A stretch of DNA of 64,000 nt from Volvariella volvacea V23 (Eukaryota > Basidiomycota > Agaricomycetes > Agaricales > Pluteaceae): assembly GCA_000349905.1 (NCBI GenBank), contig KB722751.1, forward strand, positions 425,512 through 489,511. Direction: 5' to 3'. The notes below the pieces were generated by a model. The model saw only the letters and a list, made by a program, of their open reading frames with translations, searched no databases and had not been told where the DNA came from. Within the stretch, counting starts at the first letter, position 1. Each line of letters begins with the position of its first letter. The translations under genes and the position numbers were made by a program. Of this stretch, positions 11,848 through 24,284 are shown one piece after another.

Positions 11848-14768
11848 ATGTCTATGGAAGAAAGCATCAGCTTGGAGGAGACGAACAGAATCCGCATCTC
11901 GCTTGGCTTGAAGCCGCTGACGGAAGACAAGGCTCCCGAAGACGATAAGGAGAAGCAGGCTGAGCAGAATTATGCTAGGAAACGCGAGCAGGAGGCCAAG
12001 GAACGGGAGGCCAAGTAAGCAGCATGCATCTCATATGAGTGAGGAATAGACTCTAATAGCACATTCAATTTTCTGTTCAATGTTCTAGGAAAGTACAGGA
12101 ACGGATAGCTAAGTGAGTTCCCATTCCTTTCTCTCGTTTTACGACGGTTTTCATCTTTTTCCCTCTATGAGGCCTGCCTCGAATCTAAAAACCGTCTGAA
12201 GTGAGAGTCATTAAGAGCCATCGCTTACGCATGGTCCATCGTTAGGGTACGAAATCGTCACGAACTCAATGCCTCGCTTAAAGGTGCAACTCTTGGAGAT
12301 GCCGATGATGACGTCGACGACGTGAAAAAATGGGCCAAAAGAAGTAAAAAGCGGGAGAAGGAGCTGGCCAAAAAGAGGCAGGAGGAACTGGAGAACATGG
12401 ATAAAGTTTTCCAGGGCGAGGAGTATACTGAACGTACGTGGCATTGTACTTGGTATTGGTTGTGGGGCTCATCCGGTGCGCAGGTGATCTTGAGGGCCTT
12501 AAGGTCAGCCATGACTTCGACGCGCTGGAGGACGGAGAAGCTCGCATACTTACCTTGAAAGATAGCCGCATCCTTGATAACGAAGGTGTGTTGATTCGAC
12601 TTGGACATTTTGCTACTCAGTCGTATTGATTCTCTTGTGCAGAGGATGAGCTACAGAATATTGAAATGGCTGAAGCCGAGCGGACGAAGAAGAATCTCGA
12701 GCTGAAAACCAAGAGGAAAGATTACAAGGGTTACGATGATGACGAATTTGCAGAGGGTCAACAAGGCCTCAAACGATCAATATTGGCAAAGTATGATGAA
12801 GACATTGAAGGATCCAAGGAAACAGTAAGCATATATGCGATCCTTACCGATCTCCATCTCAAGCTTCTTCCCAGGGGTTCAGGCTTGGTAGTTCCACTAT
12901 ATCGACAAAGGTCAAGAAGGCCGAGGAATTGCAAGATGCTGCGGCCTCGATTAATAAGTCACTATTATCTATAGACTATACCAGTAAGTTTGATGTGGTG
13001 TCGGTGCGCCTTAGTCTGATTGGCGTTTTAGAAAACCTCGAATTTAGTGATTACCTGAGAGAGGGAGATGTTGGGTTCAAAAAGCCCAAGGTATGTTGTT
13101 CAATTGCGTAGCAATGTATCATACCTAACCGTACTACACACAGACCAAGAAGAAGCGCAGCTCCCGGAGGGTCCCAGAAGTAGAGGAGTCTGATGCCATG
13201 GAGGTCGATCAAAAACCTATTGTACGGGATCTAAATGTGAACTTCGTGGACGACGATGAACTCCAAGCTGCTTTAGCGAGATCGAGAAGAGCGAAGCTTC
13301 AAAAGGCCAAGAAACTTACCCCTGAGGAGTTAGCTCAACGAGGTTTGTGCATATTTTTTCATCGAGCATCGGGTCTAATTAAACGATCTTCAGTTCTTGA
13401 GCAACGTCAGCAGGAAGAAGCAGCCAATCATATCAAAGTAGAGGAACTACCCGCAGATGAGAAGGATGTCGACAGTCTCACCTTCGATGAAACATCAGAG
13501 TTCGTGCGGGCCGTTGGCATCAATCCCATACTACCTGTAAAGAGGGAGCCTAAAGAGATTAAGCTAGAGAATGGGCATGCATCTCCCAAACGGCCGTCCG
13601 GATCCCGAGATGTTTCTATGGCGCCTGGTGATGAAGCGCTGGATGAGATTGAAGCAGGGGAAGTTGTCATCAAAGACGAGCCCGAAGATGATATGGCTAT
13701 GCTCAATGCCATTGAAAACGCTTTGTTGGCCGCTGACGCCGAGAATGCTGAGCATGCTAATGGCCCCGAAGTGGAAGTTGGCACGTCAACAGAACAAACT
13801 TTCAGCGCTGGAATGGCTTCAACGTTGAACATCCTCCGACAGCAAGGTATTCTTGCCCCATCATCTGCGGATCAATTAGATCGAGAAAAGGTACAGCTGC
13901 AGCGGGATCTATGGTTGGCTGAGCAACGACGAAAAATTGCGAAGAGGGAGTTGGAAAGGATGCAATCTCGTGGGGGAAACAAGGACCAAGCCCAACGAGA
14001 ATACGAAAATCGACTTCGTGAGCAGCAGGATGCTAGAGAGCAATTGGAGGCTTTCAAGAATTATAAACCGGATGTTAATATTGCGTACTACGATGAGCAC
14101 GGTAGGGAGTTGTCGATGAAGGAGGCTTGGAAAGCTCTTTCACATAAGTTCCATGGCAAAGGATCAGGGAAGATGAAGACGGAGAAGAGGTTAAAGAAGA
14201 TTGCAGAGGAGAAGAAGCAGCTCGCTATGGCTAGTGGTGATACCCCATTGAGCATGAATAAAGCTTTCCAACAGAGACAAGAGAAACTTGGTCAAGCACA
14301 TTTTATTCTTTCTGTTGGTAATAGAGGGTATGTTCTTGTCTATCGAAGCATCTTGATACTAATGCAGTGGATTTACAGTGCTGTACCCCAAGTGGCAGAT
14401 TTCCTCGATACGCAACCATTGGCCAAGGGCAAGACCGAAAAGACAAAAAAAAGAAAGAGGCCGCAGCAAACAAAGCCAAGGCTTCCCATGAGCAAGGATT
14501 TATGACCGTTCCTGCCCCTGCAATTCAATCGTCATTCTCTAATGGTGCCAGCCCAGGCCCTTCGGGTTCTGGTGCACACACAAGTGCATCAAATTCCCCT
14601 GCGCCACGAGCTGGATTCTCCAGGATATCTTCGGTCGTGGAGGCACCATCTCAGTCAAGCACCCCTGGACCTGCTGCTACCAGTGGCGTGAAAGTTGCGT
14701 TTGGGTTTGGAGCGAAGAGGAAGGCTGGAGAAGAACCCTCGGGTACTCCACCTCCCAAGCGTCGCTGA
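11848..14768 (+). CDS. SNU66: SART1 / Snu66 family U4/U6.U5 tri-snRNP protein
   Basis: This is a component of the spliceosomal tri-snRNP, acting in the nucleus before spliceosome activation. The start gives MSMEESISLEETNRIRISLGLKPL, the SART1 N-terminal signature. Many short exons follow, rich in K/E/R helices: WAKRSKKREKELAKKRQEE, KDSRILDNE, YKGYDDDEFAE, SDYLREGDVGFKKPK. A long exon (about 13395-14320) contains ARLNILRQQG-type and NIAYYDEHGRELSMKEAWK segments and the HKFHGKGSGKMKTEKRLKK block typical of the family. A 24-nt exon at 12089-12112 joins the first and third exons in frame. Near the end an A8 run at 14445-14452 puts the Lys-rich region and the final 100 residues in different frames (see findings). 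The stop at 14505 is the literal one and 14768 the likely original. Confidence 0.88.
12089..12112 (+). other. 24-nt microexon of SART1
   Basis: The segment lies between TTCTAG (acceptor side) and GTGAGT (donor side). It encodes KVQERIA plus split Lys codons at both ends, so it preserves frame between EREAK and VRNRHELN. Skipping it would also keep frame, so alternative splicing is possible. Confidence 0.65.
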
Positions 14769-14968
14769 GTGCGGGGATAAGGTGCCCGGCCTTTTTTTGT
14801 CCAAGGGATTATCTCGTACTCTAGTGGTTTCGTATATCCTTTTCCATTTCTTCTGTCGTAGTGCAACATCGAGAGTGTGAATGTGCATAACATTATTCAA
14901 TACATGGACGCGTTGTTTAGACATGGGGGATATCACAAGGGTATTTACACGGCGAGTCTGGGTATAGT

Positions 14969-16224
14969 TTACAAGTCAACAACGCTGAAGAGTTTGAGGT
15001 CCTTGGCGATTGTGGAGCGGTCCTTATCAGCTCCCTTACCCGTCTCAAACGCCTTGATGAGTGAGGCTTGACCCTCATCGATCCTATGCATTGCATCAAC
15101 ACTCAATTCAAACAAGAAGGTTAAGGGTAACATACCATTTTACATCATGAGCATCTTTTTCGAGCATAACCTTAACTGTCGTCCATGAGAACCGCACAAG
15201 TTTGGGAAAACCAAACGTAGGTTCTAATGAGGTTTTTAACCATGCCTGAGTTTTGGGGTCTTTTCTTCGTGAGGGCACGATTCAAAGGTTAAAAAATGAT
15301 CAACTCTAACCGGATGGATAGCCACTTCCCACTTCAGATCGACTCCACGGACTCCCATTTGTCGCTGCTTGTGCATCCTCAGTTTGGGAGTGGTGTTCTT
15401 CGAATATCCACCCTTCAATGCAGGCATCTCTAGTTACTTTTGCAGCAACGCTGGCGGCACCAACTATTTTGAATTTCGAATCTGCTTTGTTCGTGACTGT
15501 GAAATCAATTCCTGGGAAAGTTTTGGATAGAAAGGCTTGGTAGGTTGTAGTCGGCCCCAACGCGTCAACGTATACCTATATGAAGAGGAAAGATGGGATT
15601 TTAGATGGGTCGAAAATGCTGATGGCTTACTTCAGATAATTCTATTCCTTTTGCTAAAACATCTCGTATTAATAGTATGGTCGCTTCTTCGGATTGACGA
15701 TTTAGATTTATAGGTGGGCGCTTAAGCATTCCACCAGAAATTGCTTGCGGACTGAATAACCGGCGTGTCCGTGTTGCCCCAGTGGCGGACGAGGTTAGCT
15801 TGCCATGCAAAATGAGAGTTTACAGGACAACGGACCTTATCACACGGACTGACCAGCCGAGGTTGGCAGGATCGGATTGTAGGGTTTTCAGTAACTCTGA
15901 CCGCGTTTCTGCTGTCAGAGTCTTCGAGTCTGGGCAAGGGTGTGATCGGTGCACGAAAATGAGTTCAATTCCATAGATAACCTCACTACACGTACCAGCG
16001 AATCCCAATTCTTCTAATGTAGCCTGGTATGCTTTGGGGCAGTATGCTACTCCGTAAACCAGAGGACCTAGGACAGGACCGCGTCCTGCTTCATCTACAC
16101 CGAGTATGTAGGGACCACCAGCGGTGGGTATTGGAGAATGATAGGTATATGACTGTCGAAGGGGCTCTGAGGGTGCTGGAGTAGACGGTACTTGGAGTAC
16201 ATCCTGCTTAAGCTGGGAAGACAT
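14969..16224 (-). CDS. RNH201: Ribonuclease H2 catalytic subunit A (RNase HII fold)
   Basis: The enzyme nicks RNA in RNA:DNA hybrids and removes single ribonucleotides from nuclear DNA, working with subunits B and C. The start at 16224 opens [11 protein letters not shown]. Then come the catalytic [17 protein letters not shown] with the first acidic residues, [10 protein letters not shown] after an intron, YVDALGP with another catalytic Asp, and [22 protein letters not shown], all RNase H2A signatures. After an intron inside SGYPSD the protein continues with PKTQAWL and FSWTTVK, the expected C-terminal part. The last exon ends LKLFSVVDL before TAA at 14969-14971. The gene converges on SART1 with about 200 bp between them. 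Confidence 0.93.
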
Positions 16225-16334
16225 GATGCTGCAACCGTCTAGGCTCGAAATTGTTACATCATCTCGCGTTATTTGGACGTTGTGTACGCGTTATAGATAG
16301 AACCGCAAATTACAGCATAATACAGCAATAAATA

Positions 16335-17867
16335 CTAATCCACTTCACTACTGGAAGTCAAAGATGCTAATAAAACGCCTGTCTGTCTGCTGTACAATCG
16401 CAGCGTCAGACCGGAATCCGGCTGTTTGACAATGTTCTTCAATGCTAGTATATCTGCGTCCGTGTCGAAACCTTCGACTATCTTCAGCTTTGCCACATAC
16501 CTTGGGTCATCGACCGGGTACGCGCAATCCTGTAATCTCGACTGGACTAACCCACTCAACTTCCCCGGTGCACATGCTATGCAGGAGTAGAGGGACAGAA
16601 CCTCAAGCCTGGGTAGCAAGCAGGGGATCCCCTCGCTGTATGTGAGTTGATCGATGACATCGTCTGTAAATAGACAATCAAGGCCTCCATTACGCTGCAG
16701 GGTGAGTTCATTAAGAAAATGGTGCAACGTTCGCGCACATTCTAGGAACGTTGTCTCGTTCATCCGGAGGAAATAGGCGTTGAATGATTCAACGAAACAA
16801 TGTGATCTTGAAACGAAATCTTGAAATGAGGTAGTTGGCCACATCGTGTCTTCTTCCTCTCCTCCAATGGTCGTCAGATTTAGGCATGTTAAAGCAGGTA
16901 ATGTCAGGCAGTCAAAGAATGGCTGGAAAGAGACGTCGGCACTGAGTGTGACTGTCCGCAAATAGGTTTGCTTGATCGGTGTGCACATGGTGGAATAGGA
17001 AGCTTCGCGGACATTACGACAAATCAAGTCAGCAAGCACTGGGCAGCTTTCAACGACAAGAACGCAAGATTTCATTGATATCTCAGAGCCGATATCAAGA
17101 TGGACGAGGTTTGGCCACCCAATCCCGGGAGGGAAGGGCTCAGCGTCCCATACCAAGCGGCGCAAACGCGCTGCAGATGCGGCAAAGGCCGGGAGGTGAG
17201 GGGAATCTTGAGCACTGAATTGAAATGAAAGTGGTTGTCGCAACTCTAATGATTCGAGTTGAAGTAAGGGTTCCCCCTTTACCAACAACAACGGCGGTGG
17301 AAAATGCGATGCGATTTCAATTGCAATGTGCTGCCATCGATAGCAGTACCGATTGATCAGGTCCATTACGATAGGTGAATGAATGCAATTGATCCGCAAG
17401 GATAACGACAATGGGAGGATACCAGAGCGGGCTAGCCAAAGCGAGAGAAGCGAGACTATCCGCTCTTCTGAATCGTGGGACTCGCCCTCGGGATCATCAC
17501 GCAGGCAAACCTCGCACGAGGCCCATAACCGTGGTGTGGATAGAGCAACAGACCGCCAAATATAGGATACCTGGCCCAGTATCAGGGGGGCATCGTTGCG
17601 CTCTGGCAAGATAAACCTGGCAGAAGGCAGGCACCAAAGAAATATTTCGGCAAGTAGCTCCGGGAAGAGACGCCGAATGGGAGCAAAAAGGGCATGGTAA
17701 CACGGTTTGAGAGCGGTTGCAAGGTGGTCGTCGGAGGGGATACGGTCAATTTCGTCCTGCAGGTCAACGAGTTGTTGGGCACTGGGCGAGGTACCAGCGC
17801 GGAGATGGGACTGAAGACGAGCCACGATGTCAAGGGCCATCGGACGACAAGTGGTGGGAGCTAGCAA
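16335..17867 (-). CDS. F-box protein (intronless)
   Basis: A single exon of 510 codons. After an N-terminal coiled segment (LQSHLRAGTSPSAQQLVDLQDEIDRIPS, near residues 18-45) the F-box-like motif follows at about residues 65-85 (RRLFPELLAEIFLWCLP), then WRSVALSTPRLWASC. This is the layout of the very large F-box-like family of Agaricomycetes. The rest has scattered leucine-rich stretches but no clear LRR register. Such proteins bind Skp1 in SCF ubiquitin ligases; the target is unknown. A second Met at codon 10 could be the true start. It lacks introns, unlike almost all neighbours. Confidence 0.85.
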   Translation of the reverse strand: MLAPTTCRPMALDIVARLQSHLRAGTSPSAQQLVDLQDEIDRIPSDDHLATALKPCYHALFAPIRRLFPELLAEIFLWCLPSARFILPERNDAPLILGQVSYIWRSVALSTPRLWASCEVCLRDDPEGESHDSEERIVSLLSLWLARSGILPLSLSLRINCIHSPIVMDLINRYCYRWQHIAIEIASHFPPPLLLVKGEPLLQLESLELRQPLSFQFSAQDSPHLPAFAASAARLRRLVWDAEPFPPGIGWPNLVHLDIGSEISMKSCVLVVESCPVLADLICRNVREASYSTMCTPIKQTYLRTVTLSADVSFQPFFDCLTLPALTCLNLTTIGGEEEDTMWPTTSFQDFVSRSHCFVESFNAYFLRMNETTFLECARTLHHFLNELTLQRNGGLDCLFTDDVIDQLTYSEGIPCLLPRLEVLSLYSCIACAPGKLSGLVQSRLQDCAYPVDDPRYVAKLKIVEGFDTDADILALKNIVKQPDSGLTLRLYSRQTGVLLASLTSSSEVD

Positions 17868-18305
17868 CAGCTTAGAGCAATGTACAGCCTCGTGGCCGAG
17901 CAGACGGTCGCGATCTACATGGAGGATTTAGGGTATCGAGCGGGCAATGGCCGGGCATGCGGAGGGGAGTTGAGACGGAGAGGATATAGTTCAACTCCGA
18001 CAGTACTCAGACTGACTCCGCAGCGGGAAATGGCGAAGGGAGGATGGAGAACGGGGTTGTCGTCGTCGAAGAGCAATTCTCTCTCGCACAAGAGACAGAA
18101 ATCTGCAAAGTACTGCAGCCAGCAACTGTCAATAATCCATTTCCTCTCCTCTTCTCCTCTCCTCCTCCCCACTCCACCTTGATCCTTTCCTTCTTCTCCC
18201 CCGTCCTTCAAATCTTCGGGAGTAATCTTTTCGGTGTCTGGACAACCCCTACCTCTGTTACTTCTTTTCAAGTCTCTCTCTACTTTTCCTTTTGCTTTTC
18301 TTATC
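17868..18305. promoter_or_regulatory. Divergent promoter of the F-box gene and the ataxin-2 gene
   Basis: About 440 bp separates two head-to-head start codons. A strongly pyrimidine-rich tract on the + strand at about 18131-18215 (runs of CTCCTC and TCCTTC) precedes the ataxin-2 ATG. Such CT tracts often sit just before transcription starts in fungi. No TATA box stands out. Confidence 0.5.
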
Positions 18306-21300
18306 ATGTCCGCCGCTTCGAGACAATCCAAGCAGCCTAGGAAGGGTGCTAACGATTCCTCTCGGTATGCAAATATCCCATCCACCTCACCCTCCATTGA
18401 TGTTCTCGCTTATCGCGTTTTAGTCGTACCTGGGGCGCTGGTGCACGAGCTTCTCCTACTTTTTCTCCATCCAACAATTCTTCTCGCTCTGCCAACCCTT
18501 CTGCTCCCACTCCGTCCAACTCCCAGAGCTTTCCTCCCTTGGGCCAAGCGAATGGCGCTCGTCCTGAAAACAACGCCAATTCCATCGCCTTACCACAGCT
18601 CTCTGGCTTAACTGTCGGTATTTCCTCTCCTCACTTTCCATTTCTTACCCTCTTCAACGCGCATTCTCAGGGAACGACGATCACGCTTACAACCAAAGGT
18701 GCTAAACGCTATGAGGGTGTAATTTCATCCACCACTGGAGAGGGCGACACTCCAGGTGTCACTCTTAAAGACGTCAAGGATCTCGGTGTCCCAGGTGCAC
18801 CCCTCAAGGATCAGCTTTTCATCGCAGCTTCCACCATCGATACTTGGTCTTCAGGCCCTGCTGATGCCAAGCTTACTTCATCTACCACCAATGGCGACTG
18901 TGAGTCTTACAATGTCTACTTTTCACGCTTTGACCCCACAAGCACTCATCGCATTGATAGCATTCAGGACTGATACCGACATTAGTCACAAGAAGCCAAT
19001 TCCCCGTGAACGAGAGCTTCAGGCATGGCAACCTGCTGAGGGAATCCTTCCTCCAGCGCCCCTCGGTGGAGCTCAGGGCGACGATCTAACATTTGGTCCT
19101 GGGGCCAGCTCTGGCGGATGGGATCAGTTCGCCGTTAACGAGAAGTTGTTTGGTGTCAAGACAGACTTCAACGAAGATTTGTATACCACCAAGTTGGATC
19201 GCAGTGGTGCAGATTTCAAGGAGCGGGAACGTAAGGCCCAACGAATTGCGAACGAGATCATCGGCGTGCGTGTTTCCTTATTATAGCTCGTCAACACTCC
19301 CCAACAGTCTACTTAGGCCACTACCAACAACCCACATATCGCTGAAGAACGCAATCAAGCTTTCGATGATAGTAGTGTTAATGAAGAAGACAAGTAAGCA
19401 GGCAGTGCATCCTTGTTATGTTTCATGAAGCTTCACTGCTATTCAGATATGGCGCCGTCGTTCGTGGAGCAAATGCTTATGTTCCGCCTGGTGCTCGAAA
19501 GGCTGCTGCCGCTGCCGTTGCCAACGTAACGGGCACTACAGCTATGAGTACAGCACCTGCTGCTCCCAGCAAGCCTGAGGCTAAATCTGAAACCAAAACT
19601 GAGGTTAAGACTGATGCCCCCAAGGTTGCTGTCAATGGCGCGGAGGCAGGCGCCTCATCTGTTGCCGCACCTGCGCATTCCTCATCCACCTCTAAAGCAC
19701 CATCCCCTGTACCATCAGCGAGCGTTAATAAGGTAGAACAGCTTGCTTCTGTCATATGCTGCTACTAACCCTTAAATAGGCCCCTGCTGATGCTCTACCT
19801 GCCTTCCGCGATTTTGTCACCATTGAGAAACAACGCCTCAACCAGAAGCGGCAAGCATTGGTCAAGACAGAGATGGATAAGCGCATGGCAGAATTGGTCA
19901 AGTTTAGCCAAAACTTCAAGGTTAGTCTCTTTCCAATCCAATTTAAATATTGATAATATTGACTGCTCTGCCTTCTTCAGCTCAATAAACCAATTCCGGA
20001 AGACTTGGTATCTATTCTGGCGAAAGATGAAGATAAGCAACGTGCGATACGTGAGAAGGCTACGAAGGATGCCCAGTCCGCTGGCGCGCGTAGTATTGGT
20101 CCTGTAACGACGAGCGCTCCCGGTCTCCGTGCTCATCCACAGGCCAAGGTAGAAACAGCACGTAAGATTGGGGCTGCCGCACCTTCAGCCGCTGCTAAGA
20201 CGACAACGGCCTCCAATGCTGCTGCTACACCAACCAGTACGACGGCACCAAAGGTTGGAATTGCTGCTAAACCAAGCACTGGATCCGACGCGCCTAAAAA
20301 GCCCATTTCGATGTACATTCAACCTATCCCACCTTTCAAGGGTCAGAAGCGACAACCATCAATCAATACAACTGCAGCCAGCACACATGGTCTCAGCACG
20401 ACTACGAATACGACAAATGGAACGACAACTGCATCCACATCGAACAATGCTCAACCCCTATCGCCCCATCTATCCAGCAATCGCTTGAATGTCAATGCAT
20501 CCTCGTTCAGACCGAACCCCAAGGCGAATGCCTTCACACCCGTAAGTATAGATACGTTGGCCAACATAGTATATTGGTGTCGCAGGCATTTACTAAATTG
20601 ATTTTCTGCTTGTTCCTCGTAGGGTGCCCCGTCATCGAGTACATCAAATCAAAGCGTTACCTCCGCTTCTGCGTCTCCCAAGGCCAAGCCTGAAACGGTA
20701 CGTTTGAACACTTCTTGTCAAAGCTTTTCCTTAGTCGTTCGCTACTATAACTGATTGTTTTTGGAACATCTTAGGCGCCTGTACCTTCTACCAACCTCTT
20801 CTTCGGACCAAGGCCCATCAAGAAAACCACCGTGCATCTTAAGGACGAATTTAACCCCTTCAAGTCTGGCAAAGTTCCCGAACCCGCCACAGTCTGTGCG
20901 TGATAGATTTTGGTTTTCCAATAGTGACTGCTGATCCGCCTCCCCTGATTAGCGGCTATATGGCCATTTACTGGGAAGCGACACACGCAAATGCACCCCT
21001 TGCCACAACATCAGCCACAACAACATTCTCCGCATATGGGACCACCTGTTCCACCTGCGATGCCACCTCCACCATACGAGGAAGACCCAGCAGCACGCCC
21101 TGGATATGTATATGCCTATCCACCTTATGCTTATCCCAGTCAGGTACGGATATCCTTTGCTTTTTCTTTGATTTAGGCGAATTGAGTCATTGCCATGCAG
21201 ATGTACCCACCCATGATGGCACCCCCTGGACCGCCAACAGGCTACATCCCTACTCCCTTCATGCAGCCAATGCCTTACCCGCCTGGAATGCCCCCACCAA

Positions 21301-21703
21301 ATGGTTGGTACCTGGCTTTATGATAACCTTACTGTGTCCTCTAAAGCCTCTCCCATAGCTATATATGCTGCTCCCGCTATGGGGCAACTTCCGCGTATGT
21401 ACCATTTAGTTGCGGTTCTCCCAGCTTACTGACCTTGGCACGATAGCACCTGGAACATATATGCCCCCTCCACCTCCACCTGGTGCATACCCACCACCAC
21501 CTAACGGTGCTGGCCCAAGACCTTCTATGCCGCCTACACCTATCCCGGCGCATGCCCACCCATATTATCATCAGAGCCCCCAAATGCCGCATGCAGTACC
21601 ATATCCTATGATGATGCCGCCGCCACCACCTCCACAAAGCGTTCCTCCTCATCCATACGAAGGAGGCCCCGCCCCTCCAGTCCAGATGGGTGGACATGCT
21701 TGA
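18306..21703 (+). CDS. PBP1: Ataxin-2 / Pbp1 homologue (Lsm, LsmAD, PAM2)
   Basis: An RNA-associated protein that binds poly(A)-binding protein and controls mRNA stability, translation and stress-granule assembly in the cytoplasm. Landmarks in order: a Ser/Asn-rich N-terminus; the Lsm-like (SM-ATX) domain with GTTITLTTKGAKRYEGVISS; the LsmAD domain with KLFGVKTDFNEDLYTTKLDR and KERERKAQRIANEI; an Ala/Thr-rich linker; and a PAM2 motif LNVNASSFRPNPKANAFTP at about 20485-20540, which should dock on the MLLE domain of Pab1. A Pro/Gly/Tyr-rich tail has several PPPPPP runs and ends VQMGGHA. About ten short introns were placed. Start ATG at 18306 is the first in a good frame after the CT tract. Confidence 0.92.
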
Positions 21704-22693
21704 TCCAAGCATGAGAGGGGTGTGTGGTAGGGTTTGAAGTTTGAGGAAGTGGAGGATGCTTGGCTATTCCGTCTTCATTCAAGGGTTTCTGGGTCTGCCC
21801 AGTGTACAAATATGTCCCACTGCTTGATTTTGGCCGTGCTGGGTCGTTTGTTTGGGATTGTGGGTGTGTCAGTATGGGCGAAGATGAATGTGTGCACACC
21901 TGGGTTTGCTGTCGCTGTCATTGTCACCCTCCTGTTTGTTGTCGTTTCCTGCTTTTGGTTTTGGATGATAGTGGTAATGGATGTGGATAGTTCTTCGGAT
22001 CAGAGGTATGCTGGAGTGAAACTGTGATGTCTATGTCACTCGGGACGGACGATGCTTTTTTCTGATGTTCATTGTTCACCTTCACCTCTTACTTTTGTTC
22101 GTTAAGTTGGGCATCATTGTTGGTCCTTTTGCCTCCTTATCCACCCCGGCTTCTTCCCTCGATCTCTGATCTTTCATTCTCCCTCCATTGCATTCTTGCT
22201 CGCTTTGATTTACCGTGGTGTACTCTGGGTGATCACATTTGGCAATGCGTCTCCTACTTCACTCGTTACTTATTCTTTCTTCTCCCTTCTACTGTTCATC
22301 TTTTTAGTTGTTTTGATTTGCCTTCGTTTCTCGACTCCTGAGCTACTTCCTCATACCACACTCTATCCGATCAATGTCTTCAGCTGACTTGTTTGTTTGC
22401 TGTTTGATCTTACCATTCTCCTCTTTTGCCGCTTGTTGCGTCTTAAACCTGCCGACACACCACACCACACACCCCATTACTTTTCTTCATCCAGAGCCGT
22501 TTCCATCACAATTACCACTCACTATCATACTTGCATACGCACTTTTGCTTCGCTTGTTGTATGTGTGATACATCCAGAATATATTGCATCAAGGCCCTCA
22601 TGAGATGAAAGTACCAAGTGAGAATTGAGGAAATAGTGCAATCAAGGTCTATTTTATATGCAGTTTGGGAGCTAAATATATTTCCTTCACGCT
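21704..22693. other. Convergent intergenic region, T- and CT-rich
   Basis: This lies between the ends of the ataxin-2 gene (+) and ASA1 (-). It is rich in TTTCTTC-like tracts on the + strand and has several short open frames with hydrophobic, Phe/Leu-rich translations that look like products of the T-rich composition. It most likely holds the two 3' untranslated regions. Confidence 0.5.
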
Positions 22694-24284
22694 TTAAGTT
22701 TGTCCTTTCTGGAAACTAATAAGTGACCAAATGGTTATGCGATTGTCCTTGCTACCAGCAATCAGCCATCTGGCCCTTTTCTCTCTGTCCGCTTCACCAT
22801 ATTCTTCGTCGTCGTCTTCCTCGTCAACAAGATCAGTTACTTGTTCATCCCTTCCTGAAGTTCCTTCTGGAGAATGCGCGAACTCGAGAGCTTGTAGAGC
22901 TTGTTTATGGTACGAAAGTGTACCAAGTGGTTTAAAGTTTTTAGTGGAGTATAGACGGATCCTAGATAATGCATTTGCGTTAGCGATGAGTTGTGCTGGT
23001 GTCGCCAGATGGGGGCGCCACACACTTGCCATCCCACCCTCCTATGGCGCAGACCTTGCCGTCGTCACGAATGGCAATGCATCCATTTCCTGGATGCTTT
23101 GTCCGTTGTGGTTCTCGCAAACCATCAGGACCCTAAATACTGGTCAATGAAGTGACCAAAGAAAGTTGGAATGCTCACTGACACTAGAGAGATCGTATCT
23201 CCCGACAATGTGATCGGCGGATACTGATAGAGCAAAAGAGTTGTCTTTAGCTACTTTCATGGCCATGACTGCAGAAATCCCGAGCGAATGAGCTCTTGAT
23301 TTGCTCGAACGACAAGAAGGGCATACTCGTTTCGACGTGCAACTTGGCTTTCCACAGCACCTCCCAGCCGAGTCCTTGAATTGATTTTAATTTAGAGCTG
23401 ACATATCGTCTGAGCACAACAGTCCCATTCTCGTATGCACATAGCAGGCGTAACTCTTTGAGGAGAGCTGTACTACTGGACTCGGCAGCTCCACTGGTAT
23501 TGTTCAGGGAGGCCTGATATAAATGCATGGCCATAATAATTCCTGAGCAACGACATTATGCTCTGTGGTTCACGAGTTCAAGGAGATGGTACCTGTTGTA
23601 TTCCTAGTCCCATCGACTCGAGGGGGTTCCTTTTCTTGCTCTCCAACAGCAGCATGAATCCTATCCTGAGACGGGAGCTGCCAGATATCTGCCTAGAGAG
23701 TGTGAGCCAAGGTTCCATACAACAATTATGCCAATAGGTATCGTACCACATCCGAGTCAATGAGATTCGGCAACGCGATTAAGGCTCGTGGCTCAACTTC
23801 CGTGGAGCCGCTTGCCTCACCTGGCGGCACGGGTAATAGCGAGAAACGACAGAAGTTGAGGGCGTTGACATCCATTGAATAGCATAGTTTTGGTTTCGGC
23901 GTTTCTAGGACGGCAGCCGATCCTCCTGGACGTATTGCGGGTTCTGCCTCGGCAGTTTGCTCCCATACGTGGAGCTTGTTATCTCGCGCATGCCTAAGGG
24001 ACAGGCGTTACTATCCTATGTTTTGAGATAGTAAGGCAACTTGGGTGGTGTAGTATTTACGTTATGAGACGCCGTCCCCATTCTTGGATCCCGAGAAGGG
24101 GACCATCATGAGCTTTCCAGGATGTAACAGGTCGTAGAGAGCGAGTAGACGTCACGATGACGATGCCGGATGCATCCCCAGAGTATATCCGCTCATTATC
24201 GTCTGATATTGACAAGACGTGCACAGGAGCAGGGTGTGAACGTAAAAGGTGGGAGGGGGCTGGTGGTGGTTCTGGGGCTGGCAT
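22694..24284 (-). CDS. ASA1: ASTRA-associated protein 1 (ASA1 / GNB1L-like WD40)
   Basis: A WD40 propeller protein of the ASTRA / TTT-associated complex that helps fold and assemble PIKK kinases such as TOR and Mec1. The start chosen (24284) gives MPAPEPPPAPSHLLRSHPAPVHVLS. The first blade follows: RIYSGDASGIVIV, then WKAHDGPLLG and, across an intron, a HARDNKLHVWE-type segment. These match the family pattern of a first repeat followed by LITHGRDNKL. Middle exons are more divergent. The last exons read GGWDGKIRLYSTK, then an acidic insert (DLVDEEDDDEEYGEADRE), and finish SKDNRITIWSL plus a short tail. An upstream Met at 24452 is in frame but would overlap the divergent gene. Confidence 0.8.

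Noticed and set aside
14367..14505. Alternative SART1 ending at the stop at 14505 as the true end
   Set aside because: Possible but less likely: the adjacent frame stays open for about 100 further codons with a Lys/Ala-rich start and a basic C-terminal tail, and the two frames meet at an A8 run.
23000..24284. Reading the minus-strand WD40 pieces as unrelated short genes
   Set aside because: They join through consensus introns into one protein with the start and end blades of ASA1.
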